Positions 19,826 through 29,085 are shown, counted from the stretch's first letter. The stretch is 50,015 nucleotides of DNA from Zoogloea sp. (GCF_017302315.1 NZ_JAFLDT010000022.1:1-50015); one strand, 5' to 3'. A program made the numbers and translations. Notes: generated by a model from the sequence alone, not told the origin.

Positions 19826-20719
19826 TCAGGCTCCAAAGGGAAGGAAGGGGGGCCGCCCGCGCTGCTGGCGCAAGGCGCCAACCAACACCAGGGTCAGCAA
19901 AAGGGCGGAGAGCGTGGCAGGCTGCGTCCAGGTCGGCGCAGAGACACGGGGAGGGGGCAGCAGGCGTTGCCCCACCACCCGTTGCGGCGACAACGGAATC
20001 GACGGCGCCGCGGGTTCGGCCGGGGGCGCCACGACGAGACGACGGGCCATCGGCGCAGGAGAAGGCGTGGCCATGGGCGGCGGGCGGCCGGGTGCGGCAG
20101 CCTCCTCCAGCAGGACACCGGGCAAGGGCACGGCACCAGCGACCGGCGGTGCCGCCCCCACCCCACGGGCCTGACCATCCCGGTCCCCCACGTGATAGCC
20201 GGTCTGCAGGAACTCGATGGCGTCAGGGTTGCCCTCTGCGGCAGCAGCCTCAAACCAGGTACGCGCCGCCGCCACGTCCCGGGGCACCCCCTTCCCCTCG
20301 TGCAGGGCACTCGCGTAGTGGAGCTTTCCGAGGGTGGCATAGGGTGAGTCGCCGGCCTCGGCTGCGCGGCGCATCAGCGCGGCGGCGGCAGGCAGGTCGG
20401 GCTTGCCTAGAGCGCCGTCCTGCAGCATCAGGGCCTTCCAGATCATGGCGCCGATGTAGCCCGCCTCGATACAACGGTCGAAGATGCGCATGGCGGTCTC
20501 GTGATCACCGCATTTCTCGAACAGATAGCCCTTGCTGCACACCATCAGGCTGGCGGGCTGATCCGCCATGTATTCGAGGGTCTGGTCACCGACCACGTGG
20601 GCCAGATCGGTAGGTTCGTCCGTCTGCGGTACAGGCCCACCGCAAAAAAGGTTGCTCGCCAGCGCCGTGCCGGATAACAGGGCCATGGTCAGCAGTGCCG
20701 CCATTGAGGGTATTCGCAT
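19826..20719 (-). CDS. Sel1-repeat protein with signal peptide and C-terminal anchor
   Basis: 297 residues. The start at 20719 gives a signal peptide (MRIPSMAALLTMALLSGTALA); the frame open to 20902 is arginine-rich shadow. Residues about 45-165 form Sel1-like helical repeats (KPDLPAAAALMRRAAEAGDSPYATLGKLHYASALHEGKGVPRDVAAARTWFEAAAAEGNPDAIEFL). A proline/alanine-rich linker follows, then a hydrophobic helix (LSALLLTLVLVGAL) near residue 275. The layout suggests a periplasmic protein-binding scaffold anchored in the inner membrane. It lies three bases before the proton-channel gene, so it is probably part of that machine; exact role unknown. Confidence 0.72.
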   Translation of the reverse strand: MRIPSMAALLTMALLSGTALASNLFCGGPVPQTDEPTDLAHVVGDQTLEYMADQPASLMVCSKGYLFEKCGDHETAMRIFDRCIEAGYIGAMIWKALMLQDGALGKPDLPAAAALMRRAAEAGDSPYATLGKLHYASALHEGKGVPRDVAAARTWFEAAAAEGNPDAIEFLQTGYHVGDRDGQARGVGAAPPVAGAVPLPGVLLEEAAAPGRPPPMATPSPAPMARRLVVAPPAEPAAPSIPLSPQRVVGQRLLPPPRVSAPTWTQPATLSALLLTLVLVGALRQQRGRPPFLPFGA

Positions 20720-20961
20720 GCTCGTTCCCGGTGGAAGGCGGACGGGGCCGACCGACCCGTCCTTGCACCCCACTGTAAGACGCCCACCCCATCCGTTCAG
20801 CGGCATCCTGCCCCGAAAGGCGCAGGCAATTTGCCCGACGCACGCTTCCGCTGAAAGGCGGGAGAAATGCCCGCCGCTTCGCGGGCAGCCTGACCTCGGC
20901 ACGGCCTCGCCACACGGTTTCTACTGGCGTCAGCCATCCGGCTCAACCCACGGAGACACCC

Positions 20962-21402
20962 ATGCCCCAGCACTTCGACGCCAACACCATCCCCTGGCAG
21001 CCCTTCGGCGACTTCCCCCACTTCGCCTTCACCATCCTGCAGGTGGACATGCAGCAGCGCATTGCCGACGTGCTCTTCCGGTTCGACGCAGGGCAGCAGA
21101 TCGTGCTGCATCGCCACAAGGCCCTCAACCACACCTTTGTGGTGCAGGGCGAGCACCGCTTGTACGAGATGGATGGACGCCTGCGCGAAACGCGCCCCAC
21201 CGGCAGCTACACAATCTCGCCCGCCAGCGAGACGCCCCATCGGGAGGGCGGCGGCGCAACGGATGCCATCGTCCTGTTCAGCATGCGGCCACAGCCGGGG
21301 GAGATCCTCTACGAAATCCTGGATGATGCCGGGCAGCCCATCGCGGAGATCACCCTGGAAACCCTTCAAGCCATCTTCGAGGCGCAGAGACAAGCGGCCT
21401 GA
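20962..21402 (+). CDS. Cupin-domain protein
   Basis: 146 residues of the cupin beta-barrel fold. The motif 1-like segment is FRFDAGQQIVLHRHKALNHTFVVQGEHRLYE, with His51, His53 and possibly His58 as metal ligands, and the motif 2-like segment is ETPHREGGGATDAIVLFS, with another His. The arrangement resembles the ChrR/anti-sigma and small stand-alone cupins, but no partner gene is present. A sensor or small enzymatic role cannot be told apart. It is monocistronic, diverging from the Sel1 operon. Confidence 0.8.
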   Translation: MPQHFDANTIPWQPFGDFPHFAFTILQVDMQQRIADVLFRFDAGQQIVLHRHKALNHTFVVQGEHRLYEMDGRLRETRPTGSYTISPASETPHREGGGATDAIVLFSMRPQPGEILYEILDDAGQPIAEITLETLQAIFEAQRQAA

Positions 21403-21512
21403 GCAAGCCGACGCGAATGGTGGAGACGGGGCCGGCAGCCCCGTTCCGCTGCGGGAGGCGCCGCCATGAAAGGGGCGCTGAGATCAGGCTACGCAGCGCC
21501 CCGCGCTTACCC

Positions 21513-22148
21513 TCAGATCAGACCCATGCGCAGGGCCAGACGGGTCAGCTCGATGTCGCTGCGCACACCCAGCTTGCTCTTGATCTGGTAGTGGCAGTTC
21601 TGCACGGTCTTGGCAGAGATGGACAGGCGCACGCCGATCTCGTCGGCGCTGCAGCCATCCAGCAGCAGGCGCAGGATCTCGAACTCCCGCGGGGCCAGTT
21701 CGGCAAGGCGCTCCCGAGGTCGGTCGATGAGCGCCAGGGCGAGTTCAGGTGCGATGTCCGGGCTGATCACCTGGCGCCTCGCCGCAACCTGGTAGACCGC
21801 ATTCACCAGCACCTCCGGCGGGCTGCTCTTGGTCACATAGCCCAGGGCGCCGGCACGCAGGGCCTGGGTGGCGAAGAGCGGCTCGCGGTGCATGGTGAAC
21901 ACCAGGATGCGCGCGGCCGGGTCACGCTGCAGCAGGCGCCGGATCAGCTCGACACCCCCCATGTCCGGCAATCCCAGGTCGAGCACCAGCACATCGGGCA
22001 CCAGGGTCTTGAACAGCTCAAGGGCATCGCGAGCGGTGGCAGCCTCCCCGACGATGAGAAGGTCCGCACGGGACTCGAGCAGGCGCCGGTAACCTTCCCG
22101 CACGATGGCATGATCATCCACCAGCACCAGGCGTGTGGCCTCAGTCAT
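21513..22148 (-). CDS. NarL/FixJ-family response regulator
   Basis: 211 residues. The receiver domain (1-118) has the acidic pair Asp11-Asp12, phosphoacceptor Asp57 in VLVLDLGLPD and conserved Lys107 in YVTKSS. The C-terminal LuxR-type HTH (about 149-210) reads LAPREFEILRLLLDGCSADEIGVRLSISAKTVQNCHYQIKSKLGV. It is the partner of the upstream kinase; the two genes overlap by eight bases (22141-22148). The combination matches MoxX/UhpA-type regulators. Targets are unknown. Confidence 0.92.
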   Translation of the reverse strand: MTEATRLVLVDDHAIVREGYRRLLESRADLLIVGEAATARDALELFKTLVPDVLVLDLGLPDMGGVELIRRLLQRDPAARILVFTMHREPLFATQALRAGALGYVTKSSPPEVLVNAVYQVAARRQVISPDIAPELALALIDRPRERLAELAPREFEILRLLLDGCSADEIGVRLSISAKTVQNCHYQIKSKLGVRSDIELTRLALRMGLI

Positions 22149-23541
22149 GGGTCATCTCCACAGTACGCACCGCCTCTGCCGGAAAGTCCGCCTCCACCCG
22201 CATCCCGCGGGGCGTCAGCGGAGTCAGGGCAAAGCGCCCTCCCAGGGCCTCGACCCGCTCATGCATGCCGAGAACGCCCAGGCCGCTGCCCGCCGTCGGC
22301 CCCTCGCGACCGGCGCCGTCGTCGTCCACCCGCAGACGACAGCCCGCCCCATCGCGCCGCACGTCCACCTTCACCCGTCCGGGATCCCCATGGCGCAGGG
22401 CGTTGGTCAGGCTTTCCTGGACGATCCGGTACAGACTGGTGCGCAGCGCGTCGGGCAAGGCATCAATCTCCCCATCCACTTTCAGCTCGAACACGCAATC
22501 GGCCTGCCGACGCCGCCAGCCCCCCACCAGGGCCTCGAGGGCCGCGCTCAGGCCGAACTCTTCCAGTCCCACCGGGCGCAGTTGCAGGAGGATGCCCTGC
22601 AGGCTCTCCATCATGTGGGCGGTCACCGCCGCGATCGCCCGGGCTGCCGGCAGCAAGTCCGGATCGCGTGCCTCCGCCCGGCCGCCGATGAATGCCGCTT
22701 CGGCACCGATGGAGGCCAGACATTGGCCAAACTCGTCGTGCAGTTCCCGCGCCAGACGCCGGCGCTCTTCCTCGCGCACGGCCAGCAAGCGCAGGGCGAG
22801 GTGGCGCTGGGATGCCAGGGTCTTCTGCAATTGCTCGGCGAGATGATCGAAGCCGGCGGCAATGCGGCGCAATTCGATCAGACGGGGGCGCGGCATGCGC
22901 GCCGACAGCTCCCCCGCCTCCATCCGCGCCAGCACCGCCAGTATCTGATCGGTCGGCCGCAGGGCGCGGCGCACGGGCCGGTAGATCAGCAGGTTGAGCA
23001 GCAGGATGCCCAGCGTCATGCCGAGCACCGTGCGGATCTGGTTCCATACCGCCACACTCTCGCTGTCCAGATCGGGCGTGACGACAAACTCCCCCACCTT
23101 GACACCCGGATACTGGCCGATCACACCCCGATAGTGAAGATCGGGCCCGATCAGCAAGGCCAGCAACCAGCGAACCACGCCCGGTGCTGCGCCCCCGTCA
23201 TGAAAGCAGCGCTGCACCACCGCGCGCTTGTAGATGTCCTCCACCGCCACGCAGATGCCCAGCAAGGGCCCGATGCCGTCAAGGGACTTCAGCTCCATAC
23301 CCTCCAGGCTGCGCCGGAAGGCATCCCGGGTCTGGTCCGCCTCGCCAGCAATCAACCGCTCGACCGTATTGCCGGTGCGCTGAATATGCGTGCCGATGCG
23401 CGCCACCGCCTGCTGCAGGACGATGGCTCCCGCAGCCAGACCAATGACCAGGGCAAACAGGCTCACCCGCAACAAGAGGTGGCGCTTGAGGTCCACTGCC
23501 GCCGAAGTGGTCTCGGGCACCTTCATCGTGTGCTCATTCAT
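22141..23541 (-). CDS. MoxY-like sensor histidine kinase (HisKA_3)
   Basis: 466 residues. The ATG at 23541 follows GGGGAAG and is chosen over the frame open to 23580. The layout is a transmembrane helix near 23-43, a periplasmic domain of about 125 residues of the LapD/MoxY type (KSLDGIGPLLGICVAVEDIYKRAVVQRCF, then GPDLHYRGVIGQYPG), a second helix near 170-188, a HAMP segment, the HisKA_3 dimerisation domain with His268 in ARELHDEFGQCLASIGAE, and the ATP-binding domain with LTNALRHGDP and GSGLGVLGMHER. It likely senses an extracytoplasmic signal and phosphorylates the overlapping response regulator. The ligand is not predictable. Confidence 0.88.
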   Translation of the reverse strand: MNEHTMKVPETTSAAVDLKRHLLLRVSLFALVIGLAAGAIVLQQAVARIGTHIQRTGNTVERLIAGEADQTRDAFRRSLEGMELKSLDGIGPLLGICVAVEDIYKRAVVQRCFHDGGAAPGVVRWLLALLIGPDLHYRGVIGQYPGVKVGEFVVTPDLDSESVAVWNQIRTVLGMTLGILLLNLLIYRPVRRALRPTDQILAVLARMEAGELSARMPRPRLIELRRIAAGFDHLAEQLQKTLASQRHLALRLLAVREEERRRLARELHDEFGQCLASIGAEAAFIGGRAEARDPDLLPAARAIAAVTAHMMESLQGILLQLRPVGLEEFGLSAALEALVGGWRRRQADCVFELKVDGEIDALPDALRTSLYRIVQESLTNALRHGDPGRVKVDVRRDGAGCRLRVDDDGAGREGPTAGSGLGVLGMHERVEALGGRFALTPLTPRGMRVEADFPAEAVRTVEMTHD

Positions 23542-23695
23542 GCTTCCCCGCTTCCCCCGGAGCCCGTGGAGCCATACCATACTGAATTAGTCGGATTTAC
23601 GGATGGCGCCTCCCGCGCCCCGGTCCGCAGCTTAGCCGATCCCCGACAGGCAAATTGCCCGACCCCAACAACGCCAGCCCCACGACCAGACCACC

Positions 23696-25180
23696 ATGCA
23701 CACCCTCGAAACCCTGCCCTTCGACAACGCCTTCGCGCGCCTGCCCCCCCATTTCTACACCCGCCTCCACCCCGAGCCCCTGCCCCGCCCCTACCTGGTG
23801 GCGGCCAGCACGGAAGTCGCCGGGCTGATCGGGCTTGATCCGGCCGAACTGAGCCGCCCCGAGTTCCCCCAATTCTTTGCCGGCAACCGCCCCTTACCGG
23901 GCAGCGACCCCCTCGCCGCGGTCTATTCCGGCCACCAGTTCGGCGTTTGGGCCGGGCAGCTCGGTGACGGCCGCGCCCACCTGCTGGGTGAAGTGGCAGG
24001 CCCGGCCGGCGGCTGGGAAATCCAGCTCAAGGGCGCAGGGCAGACGCCCTACTCGCGCTTCGCTGACGGCCGCGCCGTGCTGCGTTCGAGCATCCGCGAA
24101 TACCTGTGTTCAGAGGCCATGGCCGGCCTCGGCATTCCCACCACCCGCGCCTTGTGCGTGGTCGGGTCGAGCGCCCCGGTGCGCCGCGAGACCATCGAAA
24201 CTGCCGCCGTCGTCACCCGCCTCGCGCCCAGCTTCATCCGCTTCGGCTCCTTCGAGCACTGGCGGGTGCTGCGCCAGATGGACGAACTGCGCCAGCTCGC
24301 CGATCACGTGATCGAACGCTTCCGCCCCGAATGCCGGGACGCGGCGAATCCCTACGATGCCCTGCTGCGCGATGTGGGCCGCCGCACCGGCGAGCTGATC
24401 GCCCACTGGCAGGCGGTCGGCTTCATGCACGGGGTGATGAACACCGACAACATGTCCATCCTCGGCCTGACCCTCGACTACGGCCCCTTCGGTTTCATGG
24501 ACGCCTTCGACGCCGGCCACATCTGCAACCACTCCGATGATGACGGTCGCTACAGCTACAAGTCGCAACCTCAGATCGGCCACTGGAACCTCTATGCCCT
24601 GGGCCGCGCCCTGGCCCCGCTGATCGGCGATCAGGCTGCCGTCCAGGCCGCCATCGAGGAAAGCTACGCCCCGGCCTTCGAGCGACACTTCATGGACCTG
24701 ATGCGTGCCAAGCTCGGCCTTGCCCAGGCGCTCCCCGGCGATGAGGACTTCATCGGCGAGACCTTCGGCGTCCTGCAGCAGAACCACCCGGACTACACCC
24801 AGTTCTTCCGCCAGCTCGGGCGCCTGCCGGGACGGGCAGACGCAGCCGGCCCCGGCGCCACCGACGCGCCGGTGCGCGATCTCTTCATCGACCGCGCCGC
24901 CGCCGACGCGTGGATCGTGCTATGGCGTGCCCGCCTGGGCGCGGAAGGCCGAAGAGACGCCGAGCGCCAGGCCGCCATGCAGGCCGTCAATCCGAAGTAC
25001 GTGCTGCGCAACTGGATCGCCGAGTCCGCGATCCGGGCGGCCCGCGCGGGCGACTACAGCGAAGTCACGGCCGTCCACGACTGCCTGTGCCATCCCTTCG
25101 ACGAACAACCCGAGTACGAACGCTTCGCCGCCGCCCCTCCCGACTGGGCTGAAGGACTCGCAGTGAGCTGCTCAAGCTGA
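23696..25180 (+). CDS. selO: Protein adenylyltransferase SelO (YdiU)
   Basis: 494 residues of the SelO pseudokinase family, which transfers AMP to protein Ser/Thr/Tyr and in bacteria is linked to redox stress and glutaredoxin. Landmarks are [59 protein letters not shown] and [26 protein letters not shown] (the flipped ATP-binding site with conserved Asn/Asp metal ligands). The C-terminus ends LAVSCSS, as in E. coli YdiU; the eukaryotic Sec position is a Cys here. It is a stand-alone gene; the 154-bp upstream gap shows no clear regulatory site. Confidence 0.93.
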   Translation: MHTLETLPFDNAFARLPPHFYTRLHPEPLPRPYLVAASTEVAGLIGLDPAELSRPEFPQFFAGNRPLPGSDPLAAVYSGHQFGVWAGQLGDGRAHLLGEVAGPAGGWEIQLKGAGQTPYSRFADGRAVLRSSIREYLCSEAMAGLGIPTTRALCVVGSSAPVRRETIETAAVVTRLAPSFIRFGSFEHWRVLRQMDELRQLADHVIERFRPECRDAANPYDALLRDVGRRTGELIAHWQAVGFMHGVMNTDNMSILGLTLDYGPFGFMDAFDAGHICNHSDDDGRYSYKSQPQIGHWNLYALGRALAPLIGDQAAVQAAIEESYAPAFERHFMDLMRAKLGLAQALPGDEDFIGETFGVLQQNHPDYTQFFRQLGRLPGRADAAGPGATDAPVRDLFIDRAAADAWIVLWRARLGAEGRRDAERQAAMQAVNPKYVLRNWIAESAIRAARAGDYSEVTAVHDCLCHPFDEQPEYERFAAAPPDWAEGLAVSCSS

Positions 25181-25210
25181 TTTCCAGGCTGCGGGATGGG
25201 CGTTCGTGGC

Positions 25211-25253
25211 GGGCACTCGGGACGGTGCCCGGCTAGCTGACTTGCCGCTAGCC
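25211..25253. terminator. Two hairpins between convergent genes
   Basis: GGGCAC/GTGCCC (25211-25230) is followed at once by GGCTAGC/GCTAGCC (25231-25253), the second ending in the stop codon region of the gene on the minus strand. No U-tract is present, so this is a candidate weak bidirectional terminator between selO and the next gene. Confidence 0.5.
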
Positions 25254-25739
25254 GAAGAACACCCCACCGTGGCTACCCGCCACGGCACCGACCAGCACCA
25301 CCAGGCTCACGCCCAGCAAGACCGTGTGGAGGCGCTGGATGGTCGCCATGGCCCCCAATGGATCGCGCCGCGCCCGCGCTTCGAAAACGCGATGCAGCAC
25401 GAAGGGCTCCAGGACGAACAACATCAGCGCGAATATCGTCCACACCGCCACCATGCCATGCATCCACCACCAGGAAAGCGGGTCGGCAAACCGCGTCCAG
25501 GCATCCAGGCGCCAGGTCAGCCACAGGCCCGACGCCCCGGCGAGCAGCACGCTCCACCGGGCAATCGCGGCAAAGCGCTGCTCCAGACGTTCGAACAGGT
25601 CAAGCTGGGCCTGGGGCTCGGCCAGCGCACGACAGGCCGGCAGCAGCACCCAGGTGACGAAAGCCACCCCGCCGATCCAGAGCAGAACGGCAAGAACGTG
25701 CAGGGCACGGGCGATGGCAAAATCATTGAAACCGCTCAC
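25248..25739 (-). CDS. CopD-like four-helix membrane protein
   Basis: 163 residues with four hydrophobic helices. The first, ALHVLAVLLWIGGVAFVTWVLLPA, carries a His and the H-x-x-A-x-L-x-W-I-G-G pattern seen in CopD and related haem- or copper-linked membrane proteins; another His sits in WWWMHGMVAVW and one in RLHTVLLG. These could bind haem or metal. It overlaps the start of the previous gene by ATGA (25736-25739), so it is co-expressed with the ferredoxin-type protein. No further function can be assigned. Confidence 0.65.
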   Translation of the reverse strand: MSGFNDFAIARALHVLAVLLWIGGVAFVTWVLLPACRALAEPQAQLDLFERLEQRFAAIARWSVLLAGASGLWLTWRLDAWTRFADPLSWWWMHGMVAVWTIFALMLFVLEPFVLHRVFEARARRDPLGAMATIQRLHTVLLGVSLVVLVGAVAGSHGGVFFG

Positions 25740-26725
25740 GACATCTTCCTTTCCTGTTTTGGTGCCTGGAAGGCCGCCTCGTTGTCACGGGCTGCCGCAT
25801 CACTCACCCATCGCAACAGCGGCCCTTGCGGATTGTCCCGCTGCGTGGTTTCGCAGGCACTGACGCATTGGGCACACTGGGTGCAGGTGAACATGGCACG
25901 CTTGATGTTGCGCGGCTTTAGGCGCATCGGGCAGACGTGGTCGCAGGCGCTGTAGCAGCTTGCGCAGTCCGCTGCCCTGTCCCGGGTGAAACCCACCACC
26001 ATCGCGGCACGGTTGCCCATCCAGGCCAGACTCTGGAACAGGCCGACGGCACAGGCGTAGCGGCAGAACAGGTGACGCGCGAACAGGAACTCCGCCGACA
26101 GCACCAGGGTGCCCGCCGCGATGAAGATAAACTCGTTGCGTGTCGGCGAACCGGCCAGCAGATGGCCATAGACCTGGAAGGGCGGCAACAGGTAGGTCAG
26201 CAGGACCACGGCCCAGACAAAGGCAAAGCCCACGGCCAGGGGCACCGTCACCAGCCACCATGCCCGGCCATAGTGCACCGGCGTTCCATCCGGCTCCCGC
26301 GGCGGCAGCGGCCGCGACTCCCACAGGCTGGGCCGGCCGGTGGCGCGGCGCATGCAGGCATTGATGGTTTCAACCACCGAGAAATGCGGGCACAGCCAGC
26401 CACAGTACAGCCGCCCCCAGCGCCAGCCCACCCAGATCAGCAGCGCCCCCACGCCGAGGATGGGCAGCAGAACCCGGCCGATCACCCGCAGCACCACCCC
26501 GGGTGCGTCGATGCCCCCGCGGGAAAAATCCTCCAGGCCCGCATGCCACTCGACACCCAGCAGCCAGGCATGCCCGGCGACCAGATCAAAACGCAGCAGG
26601 TTGAACACCGGCGCCAGTACAAAGAGCACGAAAAACCCGGCCTGGGCCCAGCGCCGCAAAGCCTGACGCGGCGGTCGCCCCGAAGCGGCCACCGTCAGGA
26701 TGGGAATGACCCGTGCGGAGCCCAT
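25736..26725 (-). CDS. NapH/NosR/CcoG-like polyferredoxin membrane protein
   Basis: 329 residues, start 26725 (MGSARVIPIL); the frame beyond is arginine/glycine-rich shadow. About five helices are predicted. Membrane-boundary Cys pairs YCGWLCPH and FCRYACAVG are the NapH/NosR hallmark. Two C-terminal clusters follow: CASCYSACDHVCP (one 4Fe-4S) and CTQCAQCVSACE (a second, with the usual final Pro replaced by Glu). Such proteins move electrons from quinol or ferredoxins across the membrane. The neighbours lack a nap, nos or cco cluster, so the partner is unknown. It overlaps both neighbours by one or four bases, making a coupled operon. Confidence 0.82.
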   Translation of the reverse strand: MGSARVIPILTVAASGRPPRQALRRWAQAGFFVLFVLAPVFNLLRFDLVAGHAWLLGVEWHAGLEDFSRGGIDAPGVVLRVIGRVLLPILGVGALLIWVGWRWGRLYCGWLCPHFSVVETINACMRRATGRPSLWESRPLPPREPDGTPVHYGRAWWLVTVPLAVGFAFVWAVVLLTYLLPPFQVYGHLLAGSPTRNEFIFIAAGTLVLSAEFLFARHLFCRYACAVGLFQSLAWMGNRAAMVVGFTRDRAADCASCYSACDHVCPMRLKPRNIKRAMFTCTQCAQCVSACETTQRDNPQGPLLRWVSDAAARDNEAAFQAPKQERKMS

Positions 26726-27114
26726 CAGCGCGGCCCGATGAGGGGAAAGCGGAAAGGCTTGCCGGCCAGGGCCCGGGCCAACCCGATGGCCCCGCAGAAG
26801 ATCAGGGTCGAATGGCAGACGGTGAAGTACAGGATCACCACGACCCAGGTAGAGGCCGCCCCGTAGCCCCCGGCGAGGAGGATCAGGCCGTTCGCCAGGA
26901 TCAGCAGCACGCCTGCCCACACGCTCGCCGCCAGCGTCTGGCGCAGATGCCCGCGGGCGAGCGCAGGCGCCTTGCGGCGCTGCTGCCACCACAGCACCAG
27001 CAGGGCAACGAAGCCCAGGCCGGGGATGAGCATCAGGTTGGCCAGGTACAAGGCCTCGGCGGCCACTGCAATCTCGCGGCCGGGTATCTCGGGATCGGTT
27101 GTCAGGTCTTCCAT
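26725..27114 (-). CDS. Conserved three-helix membrane protein
   Basis: 129 residues with helices near 22-42, 62-85 and 93-116. The sequence ALYLANLMLIPGLGFVALLVLWWQQRRKAP followed by ARGHLRQTLAASVWAGVLL is reminiscent of the DUF4870/Tic20-like fold, but weakly. It is the first gene of the Fe-S operon, and its stop shares a base with the start of the polyferredoxin gene (TGATG). The RBS is weak. Function unknown; a small membrane subunit for the Fe-S protein is an inference from coupling. Confidence 0.7.
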   Translation of the reverse strand: MEDLTTDPEIPGREIAVAAEALYLANLMLIPGLGFVALLVLWWQQRRKAPALARGHLRQTLAASVWAGVLLILANGLILLAGGYGAASTWVVVILYFTVCHSTLIFCGAIGLARALAGKPFRFPLIGPR

Positions 27115-27222
27115 GGGCAGCCCCAGCTTAGCCCGGGAATCCGGAACAAGACTTGACCCGGGATAAGCCCCGCCCCGGTGACGAAACCGGCCCGCAGGGG
27201 AGGGAGACCTGTTCGCGGCCCC

Positions 27223-27735
27223 TCAGATCACCTCAAGCAGCTTGCCTCGTAGCTGTTCCGCCTCACGGCGGCCATCCCGGGACGACACGATGGCGTGATA
27301 CCACTCGTCAAACAAGGCACGCAATTCCGCCGGACTGCGTGCCGCCTCGACCCGGTCCTGCAGGGAACTGGTTCCTAGGGCACCGACGAAGGCATTGAGG
27401 GTATTGAGCATGAAATTGCGAGCTTGCTGCAGGCGCACCGGATCGTCTCCCGGAGGATGCAGGCGGAAAGCGGTGAGGGATGGCTGGGAAACGGGTGCCA
27501 CCGGGATGCTCGCCGTCGCACCGCCTGCCGGACCGATCATTTCGATGAAACCGTCTTCTTCGAGCATGCCCAGGGTGTGCTGCAGGTCGTCGTACTGCAA
27601 CATGCCCCGCAGATCCTCCACGCTGCGCTTTCCATCCACAAAGATCAGTACCCGGCGCACCCGGGGGCTCAAACCGCCGGAGCGGGTCTCGATCTCTTCA
27701 TGCCCTTTGCGGGTCTTGGCAAATATCACACCCAT
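27223..27735 (-). CDS. Conserved protein with winged-helix-like N-terminus
   Basis: 170 residues. The start at 27735 (MGVIFAKTRKGHEEIETRSGGLSPRVRRVL) is preceded by GGAGGAAGC, a near-ideal RBS. Residues about 1-75 are predicted helices with a strand pair (LIFVDGKRSVEDLRGMLQYDDLQHTLGMLEEDGFIEMIG) typical of a small winged-helix domain; a linker and a helical C-terminal domain follow. I recall similar proteins across Betaproteobacteria with no assigned role. It is monocistronic. A regulatory or DNA-binding function is a guess. Confidence 0.7.
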   Translation of the reverse strand: MGVIFAKTRKGHEEIETRSGGLSPRVRRVLIFVDGKRSVEDLRGMLQYDDLQHTLGMLEEDGFIEMIGPAGGATASIPVAPVSQPSLTAFRLHPPGDDPVRLQQARNFMLNTLNAFVGALGTSSLQDRVEAARSPAELRALFDEWYHAIVSSRDGRREAEQLRGKLLEVI

Positions 27736-27999
27736 GCTTCCTCCTTCATGCAAGCCGGCTCTCCTGGGTACTGCCCATCCTTCCGGTGACGGTCATTGTA
27801 ACGACATGGGAATGTGGCGGGCGATTGGTGCCCCCAAGGGGCGGGATGCGTCCCGGTTCGGCCGGTCGCGGCCAGGACTGAAAGCGGCTCAGGACATGTC
27901 GGGAACTCGACGCAAGCAATTCCAGCCCGCGCCGGAAAGCGCAGCCAAACATGGATTCGGGTGAGCAGATCGGGCCGTGCAGTTTGATCTATTCAGCCC
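27736..27999. other. Intergenic region with no recognised feature
   Basis: 264 bp between two minus-strand genes. It must hold the promoter of the winged-helix-like gene, but no clear -35/-10 or -24/-12 element, operator or terminator is recognisable. No convincing coding sequence was found here. Confidence 0.5.
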
Positions 28000-29085
28000 T
28001 CAATGCTCCGCGGCGAGCTGGACGGCCAGCCGGCGTGCCTGGGCCACACACTGCTCGCCCCGCTCCAGACCATCGATGAATCGGCGGGGAATACCCGCCA
28101 GACCAACCTGCGCCCCCGCCAGGGCGCCGGTGAGCATCGCCCGTGCCTGATTCTGTCCTCCGCCATTGACCGCGTGCAGCACCGCCGACTCAAAATCATC
28201 GCGGAAGCGCGCAGCCAGATAATAGGCAGCGGGAAACTGGTGGTACACCGCACAGGGCATGCCATAGACCAGTGACACCTTCCAGGCCGGCTCGATGCGG
28301 ATGTCCGGATCGTGGGCCGCGCTGGCCATCGCCGACGGCCCCAGCAAGGCATCCGGCGAAGGAAAGCGCCCCGCCACGGCGGTCTCGGGCTCACCCGGAC
28401 GTGGCGCCCCCAGACGGCCACGGGTGACCGTATGGAAGGGCAGCTCTCCGGTCTTGACCCGCGCCATCAGCTTGCCTGACAGGCTGGCATCCAGGGCATG
28501 CCCCTCCACCAGCATGCCCAGCACGGCGCCAAAGGCCACGGTCATGGCTACCACGGTGCCGTCGGTCTGCGTGAGCAGGGTATTGCGGGTCAGGGCAGCG
28601 GCCAGCTCGGCCGGGCGCAGGGCGTAGCGCACGGCAATGGCCAGCCCCCGCTCGGCCGCCTCGGTGGTGTCCGCGTTGCCACCACACTGACCCCAGGGCA
28701 GACCTTCGCCCACCCGGCGGCGCCAGGCCTCGCGGATCGACTGGCTGGTGTAGCCACCAGGCCCGGCCATCGGCGTGCCATCGATCAAGGGAAAGAAGTC
28801 CTCGTCGATCCGGCGGCAGAAGTCCGCCTCGTCGTAGCCTCCCGCGGCCACCAGGGAATCCAGGGTCAGGGCCAGCAGGACACCGGCCTGGGAAGCCTGG
28901 CCCGCCTTCAACCCGGCGTGATAGCGCCCGGGGCGCGGGTCGGTGTAACCGGAGATCCAGTCACCGTAGTCGGCCCGGAGTTCATCCAGGTCGTAATACC
29001 AGTGGGGGCCGAGGGCCAGGGCATCGCCGATGAAGGCGCCCATCAGGGCACCGGCGGCTCGATCCTGCAGGGATTGGGTCGGCAT
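28000..29085 (-). CDS. ADP-ribosylglycohydrolase family protein
   Basis: 361 residues, start at 29085 because GGAG lies six bases upstream; the alternative at 29097 lacks one. The N-terminal RAAGALMGAFIGDALALGPHWYYDLDELRADYG is the DraG/ADPRH-family signature with GD in the metal site, and residues near 130 read GQCGGNADTTEAAERGLA, where N/D-T-T is the usual helix. The family removes ADP-ribose from proteins or small molecules using two metal ions. No ADP-ribosyltransferase (DraT) lies nearby, so a role in nitrogenase control is not supported. It follows the PHB depolymerase gene by 24 bp in the same direction. Confidence 0.85.
   Translation of the reverse strand: MPTQSLQDRAAGALMGAFIGDALALGPHWYYDLDELRADYGDWISGYTDPRPGRYHAGLKAGQASQAGVLLALTLDSLVAAGGYDEADFCRRIDEDFFPLIDGTPMAGPGGYTSQSIREAWRRRVGEGLPWGQCGGNADTTEAAERGLAIAVRYALRPAELAAALTRNTLLTQTDGTVVAMTVAFGAVLGMLVEGHALDASLSGKLMARVKTGELPFHTVTRGRLGAPRPGEPETAVAGRFPSPDALLGPSAMASAAHDPDIRIEPAWKVSLVYGMPCAVYHQFPAAYYLAARFRDDFESAVLHAVNGGGQNQARAMLTGALAGAQVGLAGIPRRFIDGLERGEQCVAQARRLAVQLAAEH

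Noticed and set aside
28000-29085. DraG-type nitrogenase-reactivating enzyme
   Set aside because: The family fits, but there is no DraT, nif or related gene nearby, so only the general family name is given.
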